Assembly (NCBI GenBank): GCA_022448265.1
Contig: JAKVCC010000010.1
Coordinates: 62,001 to 126,000 of the forward strand
DNA: 64,000 nucleotides
Source: Pirellulales bacterium
Lineage (GTDB): Bacteria > Planctomycetota > Planctomycetia > Pirellulales > Lacipirellulaceae
Reading direction: 5' to 3'
In this document: piece after piece, positions 53,991 to 63,920 of the stretch
Numbering within the stretch: position 1 is the first letter of the stretch
Layout of the letters: every line of letters begins with the position of its first letter
Made by a program: the position numbers and the translations under genes
The notes under the pieces: model-generated
What the model saw: only the letters and a program-made list of their open reading frames with translations
Databases searched by the model: none
What the model was told of the DNA's origin: nothing

Positions 53991-55796
53991 CTATTCCGCG
54001 CCCGGTTGCGCCCCGAGATCGCCTGGCTGTTCCCCATCGTCCGGACTCAGTTCGTCCAGCCCCTCATCACCAAGAATCTTATCGCCTGGATTCTTAAAGC
54101 TGGGGATTTCAGGGTGCGACGGATCCTGTGGCATATCAGCCAGCGGTTCATTCGCACTCTCTTCCAGGCCGTCTATCTCTTGCCTTTCCCGCCAAGGTTT
54201 TCCGGAACGATAACTAGTCAATTCTTTTTTCAAGTCCTCGCTGTATTGCGGATCATTCATATCAACCGACTTTTGAGACCATTTAATTGCAGATTCAAAA
54301 TTTCCCGACTCGGCAAAGGTTGCCGCCAACGTACTGATGATATGTGGCAGCTTATATTCGGTGAGTTCACACGCCTTAGTGGCCAATTTGATGGCCCGGG
54401 GACCATCCCGGAGCCCATCGACCGGCGACGTAGCCAGGACCCAGGCGAGGTTATTCAACATGCTTGAATCCTCAGGCTGTTGCTTGAGAGCCCTTTCGAA
54501 ATCTGCGATCGCCTCTTTGTGCTTGCCAATCGTCAAATATAGGTCGGCTCGGCTGCGCAACACGAGAAAGTTGTCGTGATCAACTGCAAGCACCTCCGAA
54601 TAAGCATCTACAGCCTTAGCTGGCCGATTGTCTGCCAGATAATAAAGCGCCAACTGGATGTGCACTTCGGGCTCAGCGGGGAGCGCTTCGGCGAGCCGTT
54701 CCATTTCTGTAATGGCCTCTTCCAGGCGATCCAGCTTCGAAAGCGCATCCGCCCGTATTCGATGGGCGGCGATCAAGGGCTGTTTTTCCAGGACTAATTC
54801 ACTATCCGTCAGAGCGAGCTCCGGCTTATCGGCATTCAAGTAGGCTTCCGCCCGTTGCACCAGGGTCATCAGCACTCCCGGCTTCAACTCAAGCACCTTG
54901 CTAAACTGCTCGACTGCCTTTTCAAATTCGCCCCGTACTCGATAAATTTCGCCACGGCTTTGATAAGGGATTGGGGCGGTCGGAACCAAGTCTGTTGCCG
55001 AATCAAAGCTTGCTATTGCCTCGTCCAAGCGGTCGAGGCTGCGATATATTTGGCCCTGTAGCAGCAGCGCGTTGGCCACATCAGGGTTGCGCTCCAGAAT
55101 TTCCCCAATGGCCTCCAGCGCCTCCTCAAGCTTACCATGAGACCGCAACAATGCGGCGCGAGCCAATCGGTACGTTTCGTTTTCGGGAACAAGCTCAACC
55201 GCCTCGTCAAAATCGGCCAGCGCTTTAGCGGCCTCCTTGATTAACCCTCCTCGCAGCACGAGTGCCTCGGCCCGTTTTTCGCGAGGCAGCTCTTCGTTCT
55301 GGAGATAGTCGTTCAAGACGCGTCTGGCTTCATACGGATCGCCTTCCGGCAATGCCTGCAGGCGTCCCAGCATGAGACCTGCTTCCACAGGCGGATCGTC
55401 GCAGTCCAGCACACGTCGCAAATCCGACGCGAGCAATTGGCGCACGCGCTTAATCTGAGGATTTTGCAGCGGCCGCATGTTGATCACCTGCATGAATGTG
55501 GTGGCTCGTTCCATGAGCGCATTGACCAACATGTTGCTTGCAAAAACTTTGTCCTCCCCGTCCAACCCCTTGTCAAGCGAGGATTCCACTAGCTCGACGA
55601 CACGATTGAGGTCCTTAAAATCTTGGGAAGTGACTCGGACGCGTAGTGCTTCGTCTAAATCCTCCAGTCCCGGACTCTGAGCGGGGGTCTCTGCGGAAAT
55701 GGTGTCCTCGGCAAGGCCGTGGTTTCCGGTCCCACTGATGACAGCGAAGGCGCACGCCACAATTAATGCCGAGAAAACCCAATGCCTGGTATCCAT
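53991..55796 (-). CDS. Secreted TPR protein
   Basis: 601 residues. Signal peptide (VFSALIVACAFAVISGTG), then about twelve TPR-like repeats (residues 90-520), e.g. ANALLLQGQIYRSLDRLDEA, PIPYQSRGEIYRVRGEFEKA, LVLRSRADLYLTIGKHKEA. The C-terminal 90 residues are acidic and disordered (ends DDGEQPGDLGAQPGAE). It likely forms a periplasmic or extracellular scaffold. Its TAG stop is separated from the symporter ATG by one base, so the pair is co-translated. Confidence 0.9.
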   Translation of the reverse strand: MDTRHWVFSALIVACAFAVISGTGNHGLAEDTISAETPAQSPGLEDLDEALRVRVTSQDFKDLNRVVELVESSLDKGLDGEDKVFASNMLVNALMERATTFMQVINMRPLQNPQIKRVRQLLASDLRRVLDCDDPPVEAGLMLGRLQALPEGDPYEARRVLNDYLQNEELPREKRAEALVLRGGLIKEAAKALADFDEAVELVPENETYRLARAALLRSHGKLEEALEAIGEILERNPDVANALLLQGQIYRSLDRLDEAIASFDSATDLVPTAPIPYQSRGEIYRVRGEFEKAVEQFSKVLELKPGVLMTLVQRAEAYLNADKPELALTDSELVLEKQPLIAAHRIRADALSKLDRLEEAITEMERLAEALPAEPEVHIQLALYYLADNRPAKAVDAYSEVLAVDHDNFLVLRSRADLYLTIGKHKEAIADFERALKQQPEDSSMLNNLAWVLATSPVDGLRDGPRAIKLATKACELTEYKLPHIISTLAATFAESGNFESAIKWSQKSVDMNDPQYSEDLKKELTSYRSGKPWRERQEIDGLEESANEPLADMPQDPSHPEIPSFKNPGDKILGDEGLDELSPDDGEQPGDLGAQPGAE

Positions 55797-56157
55797 GGAA
55801 ACTCACTTTCCAGCGGCAACTGATTCATGTCGCCTGGCGACGGTACAGATGTGATGTTGACATCGTGCATTATTACCGTTGTGGCCTGTTTTGACCACTT
55901 GAGATTTGGCCTGCTTCTCCGGCTAGCAGGCAAAACGTTAGGCCCCGCGCTTGTGAGAGAACGTACCATTGAGCTAGAATCTTGGGCTTTGCAGATTTCG
56001 TGAGGCAACTGCGGATGGGCCGAGCGAAAAACGCCCGTAACCAGAAGCCTGGCTGCGAAATCCTGGCACCATTGTGGCGGATTTGCGCTACCCCCGTCCA
56101 TCAGGGTATAGCGACCCGAGGGCGGCCAGCCATCCTATTTTCTGACGAAAGAATGCC
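55797..56157. other. Gene-free region
   Basis: 361 bases between the divergent TPR and ychF genes, with no gene or clear structured element. It should hold both promoters. Confidence 0.45.
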
Positions 56158-57249
56158 ATGGAAGCTGGAATCGTTGGCTTGCCGAACGTGGGAAAGTCCA
56201 CCCTTTTCAATGCTCTCACCTGCGCCGGGATCGCCAGCGAGAATTACCCGTTTTGTACGATCGAGCCTAACGTCGGGGCCGTGCCCGTACCGGATCCAAG
56301 ATTAGCGGTGATTGAATCGCACATTGCCACGCAAAAAGTAATCCCTGCGGTACTCAAGCTGGCTGACATTGCTGGCATCGTTCGTGGAGCATCGGAAGGA
56401 GAGGGACTTGGCAATAAGTTTTTGTCGCACATCCGCACAGTCGATGCAATCTTGCATGTGGTACGCTGTTTCGACGACGCAGATGTCACGCACGTCGATG
56501 GTAAGGTTGATTCGCTTCGCGACGTAGACACCATTGACACAGAGTTGATGCTCGCAGATTTGCAGTCCGTTGAGTCAATGATCGATAAGGCGCAGCGCAC
56601 CGCGCGCATAGGTGACAAAGAAGCAAAGCTTCGTTTGGCTATTCTGGACAAGTGCCAAGAGCAGCTGGCCGCGGGCAGGCCTATTCGCGGGCTTTCTTTT
56701 GAAGACCCCGCCCAGTCAAAAGCTCTTCACGAGTTGCAGCTCTTGACCGCAAAATCCGTGCTCTATGTGGCCAACGTTGATGAAGATGATCTTTCGGGTA
56801 GCAGCGTTCAGGTCGAAAGATTGCGAGAACGGACGGCAAGCCAGCACAGCGCCGTCGTGCCCGTCTGTGCAAGCCTGGAAGCAGAGTTGGCCGAGCTGAA
56901 TGAGGCCGAAGGTGCCACGATTTTAGAGAGCCTCGGGTTGCCGGAACCCGCGCTGGCATCGCTGGCACGGGCGACCTATGAATTGCTGGGCTTGCAAAGT
57001 TTTTTTACTGCTGGCGAGAAACAGGTGCGTGCCTGGCCGGTGCCAATCGGCGCAACGGCCCCTCAAGCAGCGGGTGTAATCCACTCGGACTTTGAGCGAG
57101 GCTTTATCCGCTGCGAAACATATTCTGTGGCAGATCTTGAGCAGTACGGCAGCGAAAAATCTATCCGCGATGCCGGCAAGATGCGCGTCGAAGGCAAAGA
57201 CTACGTGATGCAAGATTCCGACGTGTGCCACTTTCTGTTTAACGTGTGA
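56158..57249 (+). CDS. ychF: Obg-like GTPase/ATPase YchF
   Basis: 363 residues. G1 GLPNVGKST (about 6-14), G2/G3 region [20 protein letters not shown] and LHVVRCFDD, and the variant G4 NVDEDD show the HAS-NxxE-type Obg family that prefers ATP. The C-terminal TGS domain (about 280-363) includes [20 protein letters not shown] and ends DVCHFLFNV, the conserved YchF end. It binds ribosomes and is linked to oxidative-stress response. Start at the ATG; monocistronic. Confidence 0.97.
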   Translation: MEAGIVGLPNVGKSTLFNALTCAGIASENYPFCTIEPNVGAVPVPDPRLAVIESHIATQKVIPAVLKLADIAGIVRGASEGEGLGNKFLSHIRTVDAILHVVRCFDDADVTHVDGKVDSLRDVDTIDTELMLADLQSVESMIDKAQRTARIGDKEAKLRLAILDKCQEQLAAGRPIRGLSFEDPAQSKALHELQLLTAKSVLYVANVDEDDLSGSSVQVERLRERTASQHSAVVPVCASLEAELAELNEAEGATILESLGLPEPALASLARATYELLGLQSFFTAGEKQVRAWPVPIGATAPQAAGVIHSDFERGFIRCETYSVADLEQYGSEKSIRDAGKMRVEGKDYVMQDSDVCHFLFNV

Positions 57250-57256
57250 GCTGGCT

Positions 57257-58558
57257 CTATCCAATCAACTCTTCGACCACCTCCCCACCATCGACCAACT
57301 TGATCGGCCGGCCAATGTGGCTGACGTTTTCGTGCTCGGCATCGATTTGCAGAGTATGGTAAATTGTACGGAAGAGGTCTTGGACACTGACCGGACGATC
57401 AACGACGGTGGTCCCACCTGGGTCCGTTTGCCCGACAACTTGGCCGCCTTGCAGGCCACCACCAGCAACTACCGCATTGAACGCTTTGGGGTAGTGGTCA
57501 CGGCCTGCACTCGGATTAATCCGTGGCGTGCGGCCAAATTCACCCATCCAGACGACAAGGGTACTTTCAAGTAGACCCCGTTGTTTCAAGTCGGAAATGA
57601 GTGCAGCCATCGGTTGATCGATCTGCTGAGACAGCGCTTGCGTCCGCGAGAAGCCGTCCCGATGGGTATCCCAGCCACGCGAGGTGACTTCGACAAACGT
57701 AACACCGTGTTCGACCAGCCGTCGAGCCAGCATGCAGCCCGCGGCAAAGTCGCCGGTGCCGTATGTATCGCGCAAGCCGCTAGGTTCATTGCTGAGAGCA
57801 AAAGCTTCCATACTGGGGCTGAGAATCATGTCTGAGGCCCGTTTGGCCAGCTGGCGATGGTCGGCCACGACCTGAGCACCGGACCCATCGGCAAAGTCCT
57901 CCTGCAGCCCGTCCAGTAGGCGCAAACGGCGCTCGTAGCGCGATACATCTGTCTGAGGAGTTGTATTCTGCGGCGGTCGCGTAGCAACGGGCAAGATCAA
58001 GGGATCGTACTCAACGCCCAAGAAACCGCCACCGCCCGAGTTGGGAAGTCGCCCGCCAATCCGCACGCAACTTGGCAACTGGCTATTGGCAGTGCCAATT
58101 TGATGTGCAACATTGGATCCTAGCGTCGGAAACTTGACGCCGCCCATGGGCAAATAGCCGTGGTGCATCAAGTAGGTAGCCCGTTGGTGGTTGCCCTCTT
58201 TACTTGTCATAGACCGGATGATGGCCATGTCATCCATGATGTTTGCGCAATGCGGGAAGTTGTCGGCAATGTGGATTCCGGGAACGCTCGTTTGGATGGC
58301 CTTGGTATCGCCGCCATTGGCGTGATCGGGCTTGGGACTGAAGGTTTCAAATTGGGAGGGGCCGCCCTGCATCCACAGCATAATACATGCCATGCCGCGG
58401 CTGCGCATCTGTACGGCCGAAGCGCTCAGCATGTCAGTCAGGTTCAGCGAACCGGCCGCCAAACTGGCTGCCGAGACCTGGCGGAGAAAATCGCGCCGGC
58501 CGACGACGTGCCCGTATTGCAGGGAAAGGCAACTATGGCGCTGCATTTGCGTGTTCAT
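57257..58558 (-). CDS. DUF1501 family protein (second copy)
   Basis: 433 residues. The Tat motif GRRDFLRQVSAA (R21-R22) and MLWMQGGPSQFETFSPKP are DUF1501 hallmarks, as are VVWMGEFGRTPRINPSAGRD and the later HYPKAFNAVVAGGGLQGGQV. It is shorter than the first copy at 1.1-2.6 kb and pairs with the upstream DUF1549/1553 gene. A 354-base gap separates them, so coupling is looser than in the first pair. Its stop is eight bases from the convergent ychF stop. Confidence 0.93.
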   Translation of the reverse strand: MNTQMQRHSCLSLQYGHVVGRRDFLRQVSAASLAAGSLNLTDMLSASAVQMRSRGMACIMLWMQGGPSQFETFSPKPDHANGGDTKAIQTSVPGIHIADNFPHCANIMDDMAIIRSMTSKEGNHQRATYLMHHGYLPMGGVKFPTLGSNVAHQIGTANSQLPSCVRIGGRLPNSGGGGFLGVEYDPLILPVATRPPQNTTPQTDVSRYERRLRLLDGLQEDFADGSGAQVVADHRQLAKRASDMILSPSMEAFALSNEPSGLRDTYGTGDFAAGCMLARRLVEHGVTFVEVTSRGWDTHRDGFSRTQALSQQIDQPMAALISDLKQRGLLESTLVVWMGEFGRTPRINPSAGRDHYPKAFNAVVAGGGLQGGQVVGQTDPGGTTVVDRPVSVQDLFRTIYHTLQIDAEHENVSHIGRPIKLVDGGEVVEELIG

Positions 58559-58912
58559 GACTACTCTTCTCCAGTGTAAATCTTGCTACCGACTTTCCGC
58601 ATTGGCCAGTCCAAGCCGGGCCACCCATAGCCTACGGACCGTATTCTTTAAATCCCAAATGCCTCAACGCATATCCCTTGCTACTCGCTCCGCGGCAATC
58701 CGATTCCGAGCGATCCGAAAGCGCACCAGCTTTGTGTAGCAATGCGGCCATCCCTTCGGTACGGGCCATCCATCGGTTCACTTGAAACCATTTCAAAACC
58801 ATGCGTTTTAAAACATCCGGCGGCGCCACGATCCCGTAGAACTGTGGCACCAAGCCAGGCCATAAAAATGGTTCTACTTTTTGCTCACTCCTAGATCCCA
58901 GTACTTCTCACC
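58559..58912. other. Spacer inside the second PSD1-DUF1501 pair
   Basis: 354 bases with no supported gene; a 73-codon minus-strand frame (58632-58853) has no family character. Such a gap is long for this gene pair. Confidence 0.4.
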
Positions 58913-60580
58913 TCATCCGCGATGCCGAAACTCTGCAGAATTCAGCAAGGCCCAAAGTAAATCCTCGAAAACTTGAGTGCGGCTACCTACCTCATTATGA
59001 TAGGCGACCAGTTGCGAAAGTTCTTGGACCGTGGGCTCGCGACTGAGGCAGCGCAAGTAGAGTTCGACGATCAACTGCTCGTCATCCGGTATTTCCTCGA
59101 TCAGGCGGGTAATCAGGCTAGATCTAGTCGATTCGATGTAGCGATTCAGCTCGCCCGAATTCATTAGAGCCAGCATTTGGGGAATAGACGCCCCAACACT
59201 GTCGCGCGCCTGGCTGGGATCGTAGCCGAAAATCTGGCCAAACTGGCCGCGCATCCCGGTACGGCCGCGCCTGCCCAAGTCGCGATTCGGCGCGGCGTGG
59301 CGTTCGTCAACTTCCAGGGCTGACAATAGCGAATTGAAAAGCTGGTCACTTCGGAGCGGCTGCAGCACATTGGCCGCAAAGGATTTTTCCTCGGGCGCGC
59401 GACGCGGTCGGGCTTCGCGCTGGTACGTGTCGGTCAAGCAGATGGTCGTGAGCAACCATTTTAGATCGTAACCGCTGTCGCGAAACCCGTCAGCAAGTAG
59501 CTTCAAAGCTTGAGGAGCAGAGGCCTCGCGGTCCGGCCCAATGTCATCGATCGGATCGTAGAACCCTTCTCCAACAAGCTCAGACCACATGCGATTTACC
59601 ATCGCGATGGCAAACCACGGGTTGCTCGTTATCCACTCGGCCAGTTGGGCGCGACGGTCGAAGTCAGACGTGCCCTCAGGTAGACTTGCACCGGTCAGGA
59701 AAAACCGCGGCTGCATCGGCTTGCCCGGTACGGTCGGGTCCTCCAGAGAGGGCATCCGATGTTCGGCCTGCGGTCGGCCATTATCGTCCTTTCGTCGCGC
59801 GCCTTTGCGATAACGGTCGTTGGCAAAGACTTCAAAACTTCGCTTGGTTAAGGTGCGAACATTCCGCACGCCTACCCGTGGGAAGAACGCTGCCAATTCG
59901 TGAAATTGCTCACGCTTCCAGCGATCGTATGGATGATCGTGACACTGCGCACACTGGATCTGAATGCCGAGAAATATCCGCGAAATCTCGGCGGTTGTTT
60001 CTTCGGTGCGTCCATCTTGGGCCATGATAATCGCTGTGCTACCCTCTTCGCGAACATCGCCCCGGGCGGTTATGAAACGAGCAGCTATTTGATCCCAACG
60101 GTCACCGTCGTTTAGCCGCTGCGCAAGATCGGCCTCCATAGCGACAGCCGCAATCTGTGAGCGATCTTCCTGGGCACGAAAAAACACTACGTCGCGCCAA
60201 TACCGAGCCCAATTTTGTCCATAAGCGGGCGATTCGAGCAATTGTTCAACCAAGCGCTCACGCTTGTCGGGCCCCGGATCAAGGAGTTGTGCGATCACCT
60301 GCTCCGGCGGAGGAATGTCGCCAACCAGATCAAGATACGCGCGGCGCACGAAAACAGCGTCTTCCGTACGCAACGCCAACCGCGTACTTGCATCGCGAAA
60401 TCCGTCCGCGATTGCGGCATCGACGAGCCGAGCAATTCTGGCGGCATTCGGGCTGGTCGTGTCCTGCCCAACGTCCCCCAAATCAGCCGCCCAGAGATTG
60501 GCGGCCCCGACGCAAGAAACCCCGGACATTAACACGGCCCATTTCCACCACGCTTTACTTGAGCCAGACTGCTGAAACAT
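58913..60580 (-). CDS. DUF1549-DUF1553 protein without PSCyt1
   Basis: 555 residues. A signal peptide (WAVLMSGVSCVGAANLWAAD) leads directly into DUF1549 (about 45-240: FVRRAYLDLVGDIPPPEQV, YGQNWARYWRDVVFF), with the CAQCHDHPYDRWK motif (C210, C213, H214). DUF1553 follows (about 310-545: RAQLAEWITSNPWFAIAMVN, RMWSELVGEGFYDP). Unlike the 984-residue homologue at 2.6-5.5 kb it lacks the N-terminal PSCyt1 haem domain and the CBM-like insert. It is upstream of, and probably co-transcribed with, the second DUF1501 gene. Confidence 0.92.
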   Translation of the reverse strand: MFQQSGSSKAWWKWAVLMSGVSCVGAANLWAADLGDVGQDTTSPNAARIARLVDAAIADGFRDASTRLALRTEDAVFVRRAYLDLVGDIPPPEQVIAQLLDPGPDKRERLVEQLLESPAYGQNWARYWRDVVFFRAQEDRSQIAAVAMEADLAQRLNDGDRWDQIAARFITARGDVREEGSTAIIMAQDGRTEETTAEISRIFLGIQIQCAQCHDHPYDRWKREQFHELAAFFPRVGVRNVRTLTKRSFEVFANDRYRKGARRKDDNGRPQAEHRMPSLEDPTVPGKPMQPRFFLTGASLPEGTSDFDRRAQLAEWITSNPWFAIAMVNRMWSELVGEGFYDPIDDIGPDREASAPQALKLLADGFRDSGYDLKWLLTTICLTDTYQREARPRRAPEEKSFAANVLQPLRSDQLFNSLLSALEVDERHAAPNRDLGRRGRTGMRGQFGQIFGYDPSQARDSVGASIPQMLALMNSGELNRYIESTRSSLITRLIEEIPDDEQLIVELYLRCLSREPTVQELSQLVAYHNEVGSRTQVFEDLLWALLNSAEFRHRG

Positions 60581-60922
60581 TCGGTTCTCCGCTCAGGAAA
60601 TTACCGGCGGCCACGTGGTCATTCCAGGCTGTCAGCATAATATACTGACTCCTCTTCTATTCAACCCCAGGGAGATGGAGAGGTTTCGGTCAGAGAAATA
60701 CCGTACCATCACAGTGATAGCCGCGATGCAAGGGCACCATGGCTGAATCTGCGGCCGTACCGCGCGTTGGTCGACTGCTTGGTGCAACTGCGCCGTTGCG
60801 CCAGTAGGGGAAATCCACTAGGAAAAACCCGTTAGCGCAAATTCAGCAACTTAGAAACAGAAGTGGGCAATCACCGTCATTGCCCAAAACGGCTGGCCAC
60901 TGTTAACGCTTGGAGAACACTG
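60581..60922. other. Gene-free region
   Basis: 342 bases upstream of the second PSD1 gene and downstream of rpsI. It contains the end of the 20-bp tandem duplication at 60898-60937. No terminator with a T-run was found. Confidence 0.45.
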
Positions 60923-60937
60923 TTAACGCTTGGAGAA
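60898..60937. repeat. 20-bp perfect tandem duplication at the rpsI stop
   Basis: CACTGTTAACGCTTGGAGAA occurs twice back to back (60898-60917, 60918-60937). The second copy contains the last codons and TAA of rpsI (stop at 60923-60925); the first lies just downstream. Confidence 0.95.
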
Positions 60938-61324
60938 CTGGGTTCCGCGCCGCGCGCCGTGCAAACCTGGTTTCTTGCGTTCTTTCATGCGTGAATCGCG
61001 TGTCAGGAAGTTTTTTTCGCGTAGCTTCTCGGAAAGATCGCTGTCGTGCTTCAGCAGCGCGCGGGCGATGCCCTGCATGCAGGCTCCCGCTTGCCCCGTG
61101 GTTCCACCGCCATGGACGCGGATGATAACGTCGACCGTGTCGCGCACCTCGCAATGGTCCAGCGGCGCCACTGCGGCATTGCGGTCTTGTTGCACGCAAA
61201 AATAATCGTTCAGCTCTCGCCGATTGATCGTGATCTTACCACTGCCCGCACGAATGCGCACGCGGGCCACGGAACTCTTGCGACGTCCAGTACCAAGGGC
61301 TTCTTCTGCGGCGGCTGTTGCCAT
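60923..61324 (-). CDS. rpsI: Ribosomal protein uS9
   Basis: 133 residues. ALGTGRRKSSVARVRIRAGS at the start, GGGTTGQAGACMQGIARALL and the C-terminal GARRGTQFSKR match uS9. The conserved K-R end contacts the P-site tRNA anticodon region in the 30S subunit. It follows rplM by 26 bases, the standard rplM-rpsI pair. Shine-Dalgarno AGGAAA precedes the ATG. Its stop codon lies in a 20-bp tandem duplication. Confidence 0.97.
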   Translation of the reverse strand: MATAAAEEALGTGRRKSSVARVRIRAGSGKITINRRELNDYFCVQQDRNAAVAPLDHCEVRDTVDVIIRVHGGGTTGQAGACMQGIARALLKHDSDLSEKLREKNFLTRDSRMKERKKPGLHGARRGTQFSKR

Positions 61325-61350
61325 CTGGGGGTTTCCTACTTTCTAGTCGG

Positions 61351-61782
61351 CTAGGATTTCGACGGGGTCGCCAATGCCGTGGGTTCGGGTTGCTGCGCGG
61401 CGTGCGGATGAGTGGGGCCTGCGTAAATTTTCAATTTGGCAAGCATTGCCCTGCCGAGCTTATTTTTGGGTAGCATCCGCCGAACGGCTTCACTAAGAAT
61501 CATCTCCGGCTTATTTTCCCGCCGTGCTTCAGCTGTAATCGTGCGCTGCCGAGGGTACCCCGTATACCAGGCGTACTTTTTCTGCTCCCACTTCTTGCCG
61601 CTAAAATGAATCTTCTCGGCGTTGACAACTACGACAAAATCGCCCGTATCGACATGGGGCGTGTAGGTAGGGCGATGCTTGCCCATGAGAATCACGGCAA
61701 TCTCGCTCGCTAGGCGGCCGACGATCTTTTCGGTGGCGTCGACCAGCAGCCATTTTTGGTCAACTTCGCCCTTCTTAGCCAT
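61351..61782 (-). CDS. rplM: Ribosomal protein uL13
   Basis: 143 residues from the ATG at 61782; the frame runs to 62058 but upstream codons are unlike uL13. [40 protein letters not shown] and [20 protein letters not shown] are signatures of this 50S protein. It is first in the rplM-rpsI operon. The C-terminal tail ([18 protein letters not shown]) is a slightly extended end. Confidence 0.97.
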   Translation of the reverse strand: MAKKGEVDQKWLLVDATEKIVGRLASEIAVILMGKHRPTYTPHVDTGDFVVVVNAEKIHFSGKKWEQKKYAWYTGYPRQRTITAEARRENKPEMILSEAVRRMLPKNKLGRAMLAKLKIYAGPTHPHAAQQPEPTALATPSKS

Positions 61783-62086
61783 GTAGGTTTTCACCGGTAT
61801 CCGCCCCAATCCCAGTACAGGTCCAATCTCGTGATATCTGCCCAATCTGGACACCGGCGCACATGGTACACATTGCTCGCCCCGGCTGCACCGCCACCGG
61901 TCGAGAACCCACCAGTTTACCGCTCGCCGGCCCTGTCGGCAAGGGAGGCGGGTCGCATCCTCATTGTAGTGCGTCAAACTCCACCCAGGCACATAGGAGA
62001 CATCCCCCCCCAGGCCGCAGGCCCATTTCTTTGCCCCAACCGATAAAAGGTCAACCAAACCACATGTAGCGGGTAGGAGCCGTTGG
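61783..62086. other. Gene-free region
   Basis: 304 bases upstream of rplM with no supported gene; it should contain the rplM-rpsI promoter. Confidence 0.4.
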
Positions 62087-62332
62087 TCATTGGTCGTTAT
62101 CTCTTCTTCCCCTTCGCCGAACCTTGGCCACGCGGATCCACAGCACCAGGGCCCACAGCAACAAAAACAGGCCCATCGTGGCGGCGACCATCAGAAGTTT
62201 ACGCGGGTCCTTGGCCTGCGCTTCGTCGGCCGGAGCCAGAAAAGCCCCCAGCGATAGCAGGATAGCCCAAGCTGCCAAGGCACCTGCTACCACGACGACA
62301 GGCAGCCATTTCTGTTTGAACTCGCTGTGCAT
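62087..62332 (-). CDS. Small two-TM membrane protein
   Basis: 81 residues, ATG at 62332. Two hydrophobic segments ([20 protein letters not shown], about 9-31, and [20 protein letters not shown], about 46-65) are separated by an acidic loop and followed by a basic tail ([15 protein letters not shown]) that would face the cytoplasm. No family is recognised. It could be co-transcribed with rplM-rpsI, 304 bases upstream of them on the same strand. Confidence 0.65.
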   Translation of the reverse strand: MHSEFKQKWLPVVVVAGALAAWAILLSLGAFLAPADEAQAKDPRKLLMVAATMGLFLLLWALVLWIRVAKVRRRGRRDNDQ

Positions 62333-62476
62333 AGGTGAACGATTGTAACCGACGACGGCCTGATTCCGTCAACCGGCGCGTGTGTTAGACTACCGTTTTC
62401 GCTCAGAACCTCGGCCCAGAGCCCATGGAGACCAATTGAGTGCCGAAGTGCACTGTCGGCGCCCACCACCCGACAG

Positions 62477-62737
62477 ATGAGTCGAGCCCCTATGATCATG
62501 GAAGCCTGCCGTGGAATCAATCGCAACAAATACCGTGTCCCCATACTGCCTGTTGGCGTCTACGAACTCGGGCGTCGCGGGAACCAAGTCCTGATTGCGG
62601 CCGGTGCTGTCGCGGGATCCGGTCTGGTGGACCAAGAATACCAGGACAACGGTGCCGAGATTGTGGGGGGGCAGCCGACATCTTTGACCAAAGCAGATTG
62701 GGTCCTCAAAGTTAAAGAATCCCAGCCAAGCATTTGA
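62477..62737 (+). pseudogene. Alanine dehydrogenase N-terminal remnant
   Basis: The 86-codon frame, entered near MIMEACRGINRNKYRV, aligns by eye with the N-terminus of alanine dehydrogenase: RNKYRVPILPVGVYELGRRG, VLIAAGAVAGSGLVDQEY, NGAEIV and ADWVLKVKE all fall in the family order. It ends in a stop after residue 86, and the NAD-binding and catalytic remainder (about 280 residues) is absent; the next gene, mtnA-like, starts about 100 bases on. This is therefore a truncated relic, not a functional ald. Confidence 0.85.
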
Positions 62738-62840
62738 TCAAAAAAACACTCGGCACCCGAGAGTTGCGCCGTCTAACTTGAATCTGGGCGGACAGTGAGT
62801 TGGCCAACCGGTTTGATTGCAGAGGTGGATTACTTATCTC

Positions 62841-63920
62841 ATGCATAAAACGATCGCAACGCTCCGCTGGGAAGGCGGCATTGATGGCTACCTGGTACTA
62901 CTCGACCAAACTCGTCTGCCTGGTACGGTGGTAGAAGTCGAGTGCCGCGATGTTGATACGGTTTTGGACGCCATTGTCCGACTGTGCATCCGAGGCGCGC
63001 CGGCGATCGGGTGTGCCGCCGCCTATGGTGTTTGCGTAAGCCTGCGCGGGCTACCAAGTGGAGGGAAGCTTTCTCTTGCCAACGCCAAGCAATTGGTCGA
63101 GCACGCATGCGATTCTCTCGCCACCAGTCGCCCCACCGCTGTAAATCTATTTTGGGCCCTCGATTCGATGCGGCAGATCGCCCGCCAAGCCACGGCGACC
63201 ACCACGACCCAACTTGCCGAGTTATTACTCGCCGAGGCCCGGGCGATTCACGAAGCCGACGTCCAGATGTGTGCCGGCATCGGCCGACACGGGGCAGACC
63301 TGCTCGCTGATTTACCAGTGGGAAGCAGCATACTTACCCACTGCAACGCCGGCGCACTGGCGACCGGAGGCGATGGCACCGCGCTCTCAGTTATTTTCGA
63401 ACTGGCGCGCCGCGGCCGCGAGCCTCACGTATGGATAGATGAAACCCGCCCCCTCTTGCAAGGCGCCCGGCTCACCGCATGGGAATTGCAACAAAGAGAG
63501 ATTGCATGCACGCTCATTTGCGATTCGGCCGCCGCTCGGGTGATGAGCGAGGGGCTTGTCCAAGCCGTTGTCACCGGCGCAGACCGCATTTCGGCCGCCG
63601 GCGATGCGGCAAATAAGATCGGCACGCAAAGCGTGGCCGTACTGGCGCGTCACTTTGATATCCCTTTCTATATTGCTGCCCCCACCAGCACCTTCGATCT
63701 GTCAGTTGACCAGGGCACTCAGATTCCGATCGAACAACGGGCCGCCGAAGAAGTCATATGCGGCTTCGGCATTACCACGGCCCCGGAGGGTGTCGCAGTT
63801 TACAATCCGGCTTTCGACGTCACGCCCGCCGCGCTGATCAACAAAATAGTCACTGAGCGGGGGTGCGTTGCCGCCTCGCTTCCAGCCATTCAGAAGCTAT
63901 TCCAGGAGAAATGCTCCTAG
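62841..63920 (+). CDS. mtnA: Methylthioribose-1-phosphate isomerase family protein
   Basis: 359 residues from the ATG at 62841 (GAGGTGG upstream); a TTG at 62817 would add eight residues. RGAPAIGCAAAYG, the catalytic cysteine in ILTHCNAGALATGGDG (C168), and the catalytic aspartate in VVTGADRISAAGDAANKIGT (D248) are MtnA signatures, and ETRPLLQGARLTAWEL is typical. MtnA isomerises MTR-1-P to MTRu-1-P in methionine salvage; some relatives act on other sugar phosphates or are eIF2B-like. No other salvage genes are in the window. Confidence 0.93.
   Translation: MHKTIATLRWEGGIDGYLVLLDQTRLPGTVVEVECRDVDTVLDAIVRLCIRGAPAIGCAAAYGVCVSLRGLPSGGKLSLANAKQLVEHACDSLATSRPTAVNLFWALDSMRQIARQATATTTTQLAELLLAEARAIHEADVQMCAGIGRHGADLLADLPVGSSILTHCNAGALATGGDGTALSVIFELARRGREPHVWIDETRPLLQGARLTAWELQQREIACTLICDSAAARVMSEGLVQAVVTGADRISAAGDAANKIGTQSVAVLARHFDIPFYIAAPTSTFDLSVDQGTQIPIEQRAAEEVICGFGITTAPEGVAVYNPAFDVTPAALINKIVTERGCVAASLPAIQKLFQEKCS

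Noticed and set aside
61783-62058. Long 5' extension of the rplM frame.
   Set aside because: uL13 starts at [16 protein letters not shown]; the upstream codons are unlike the family.
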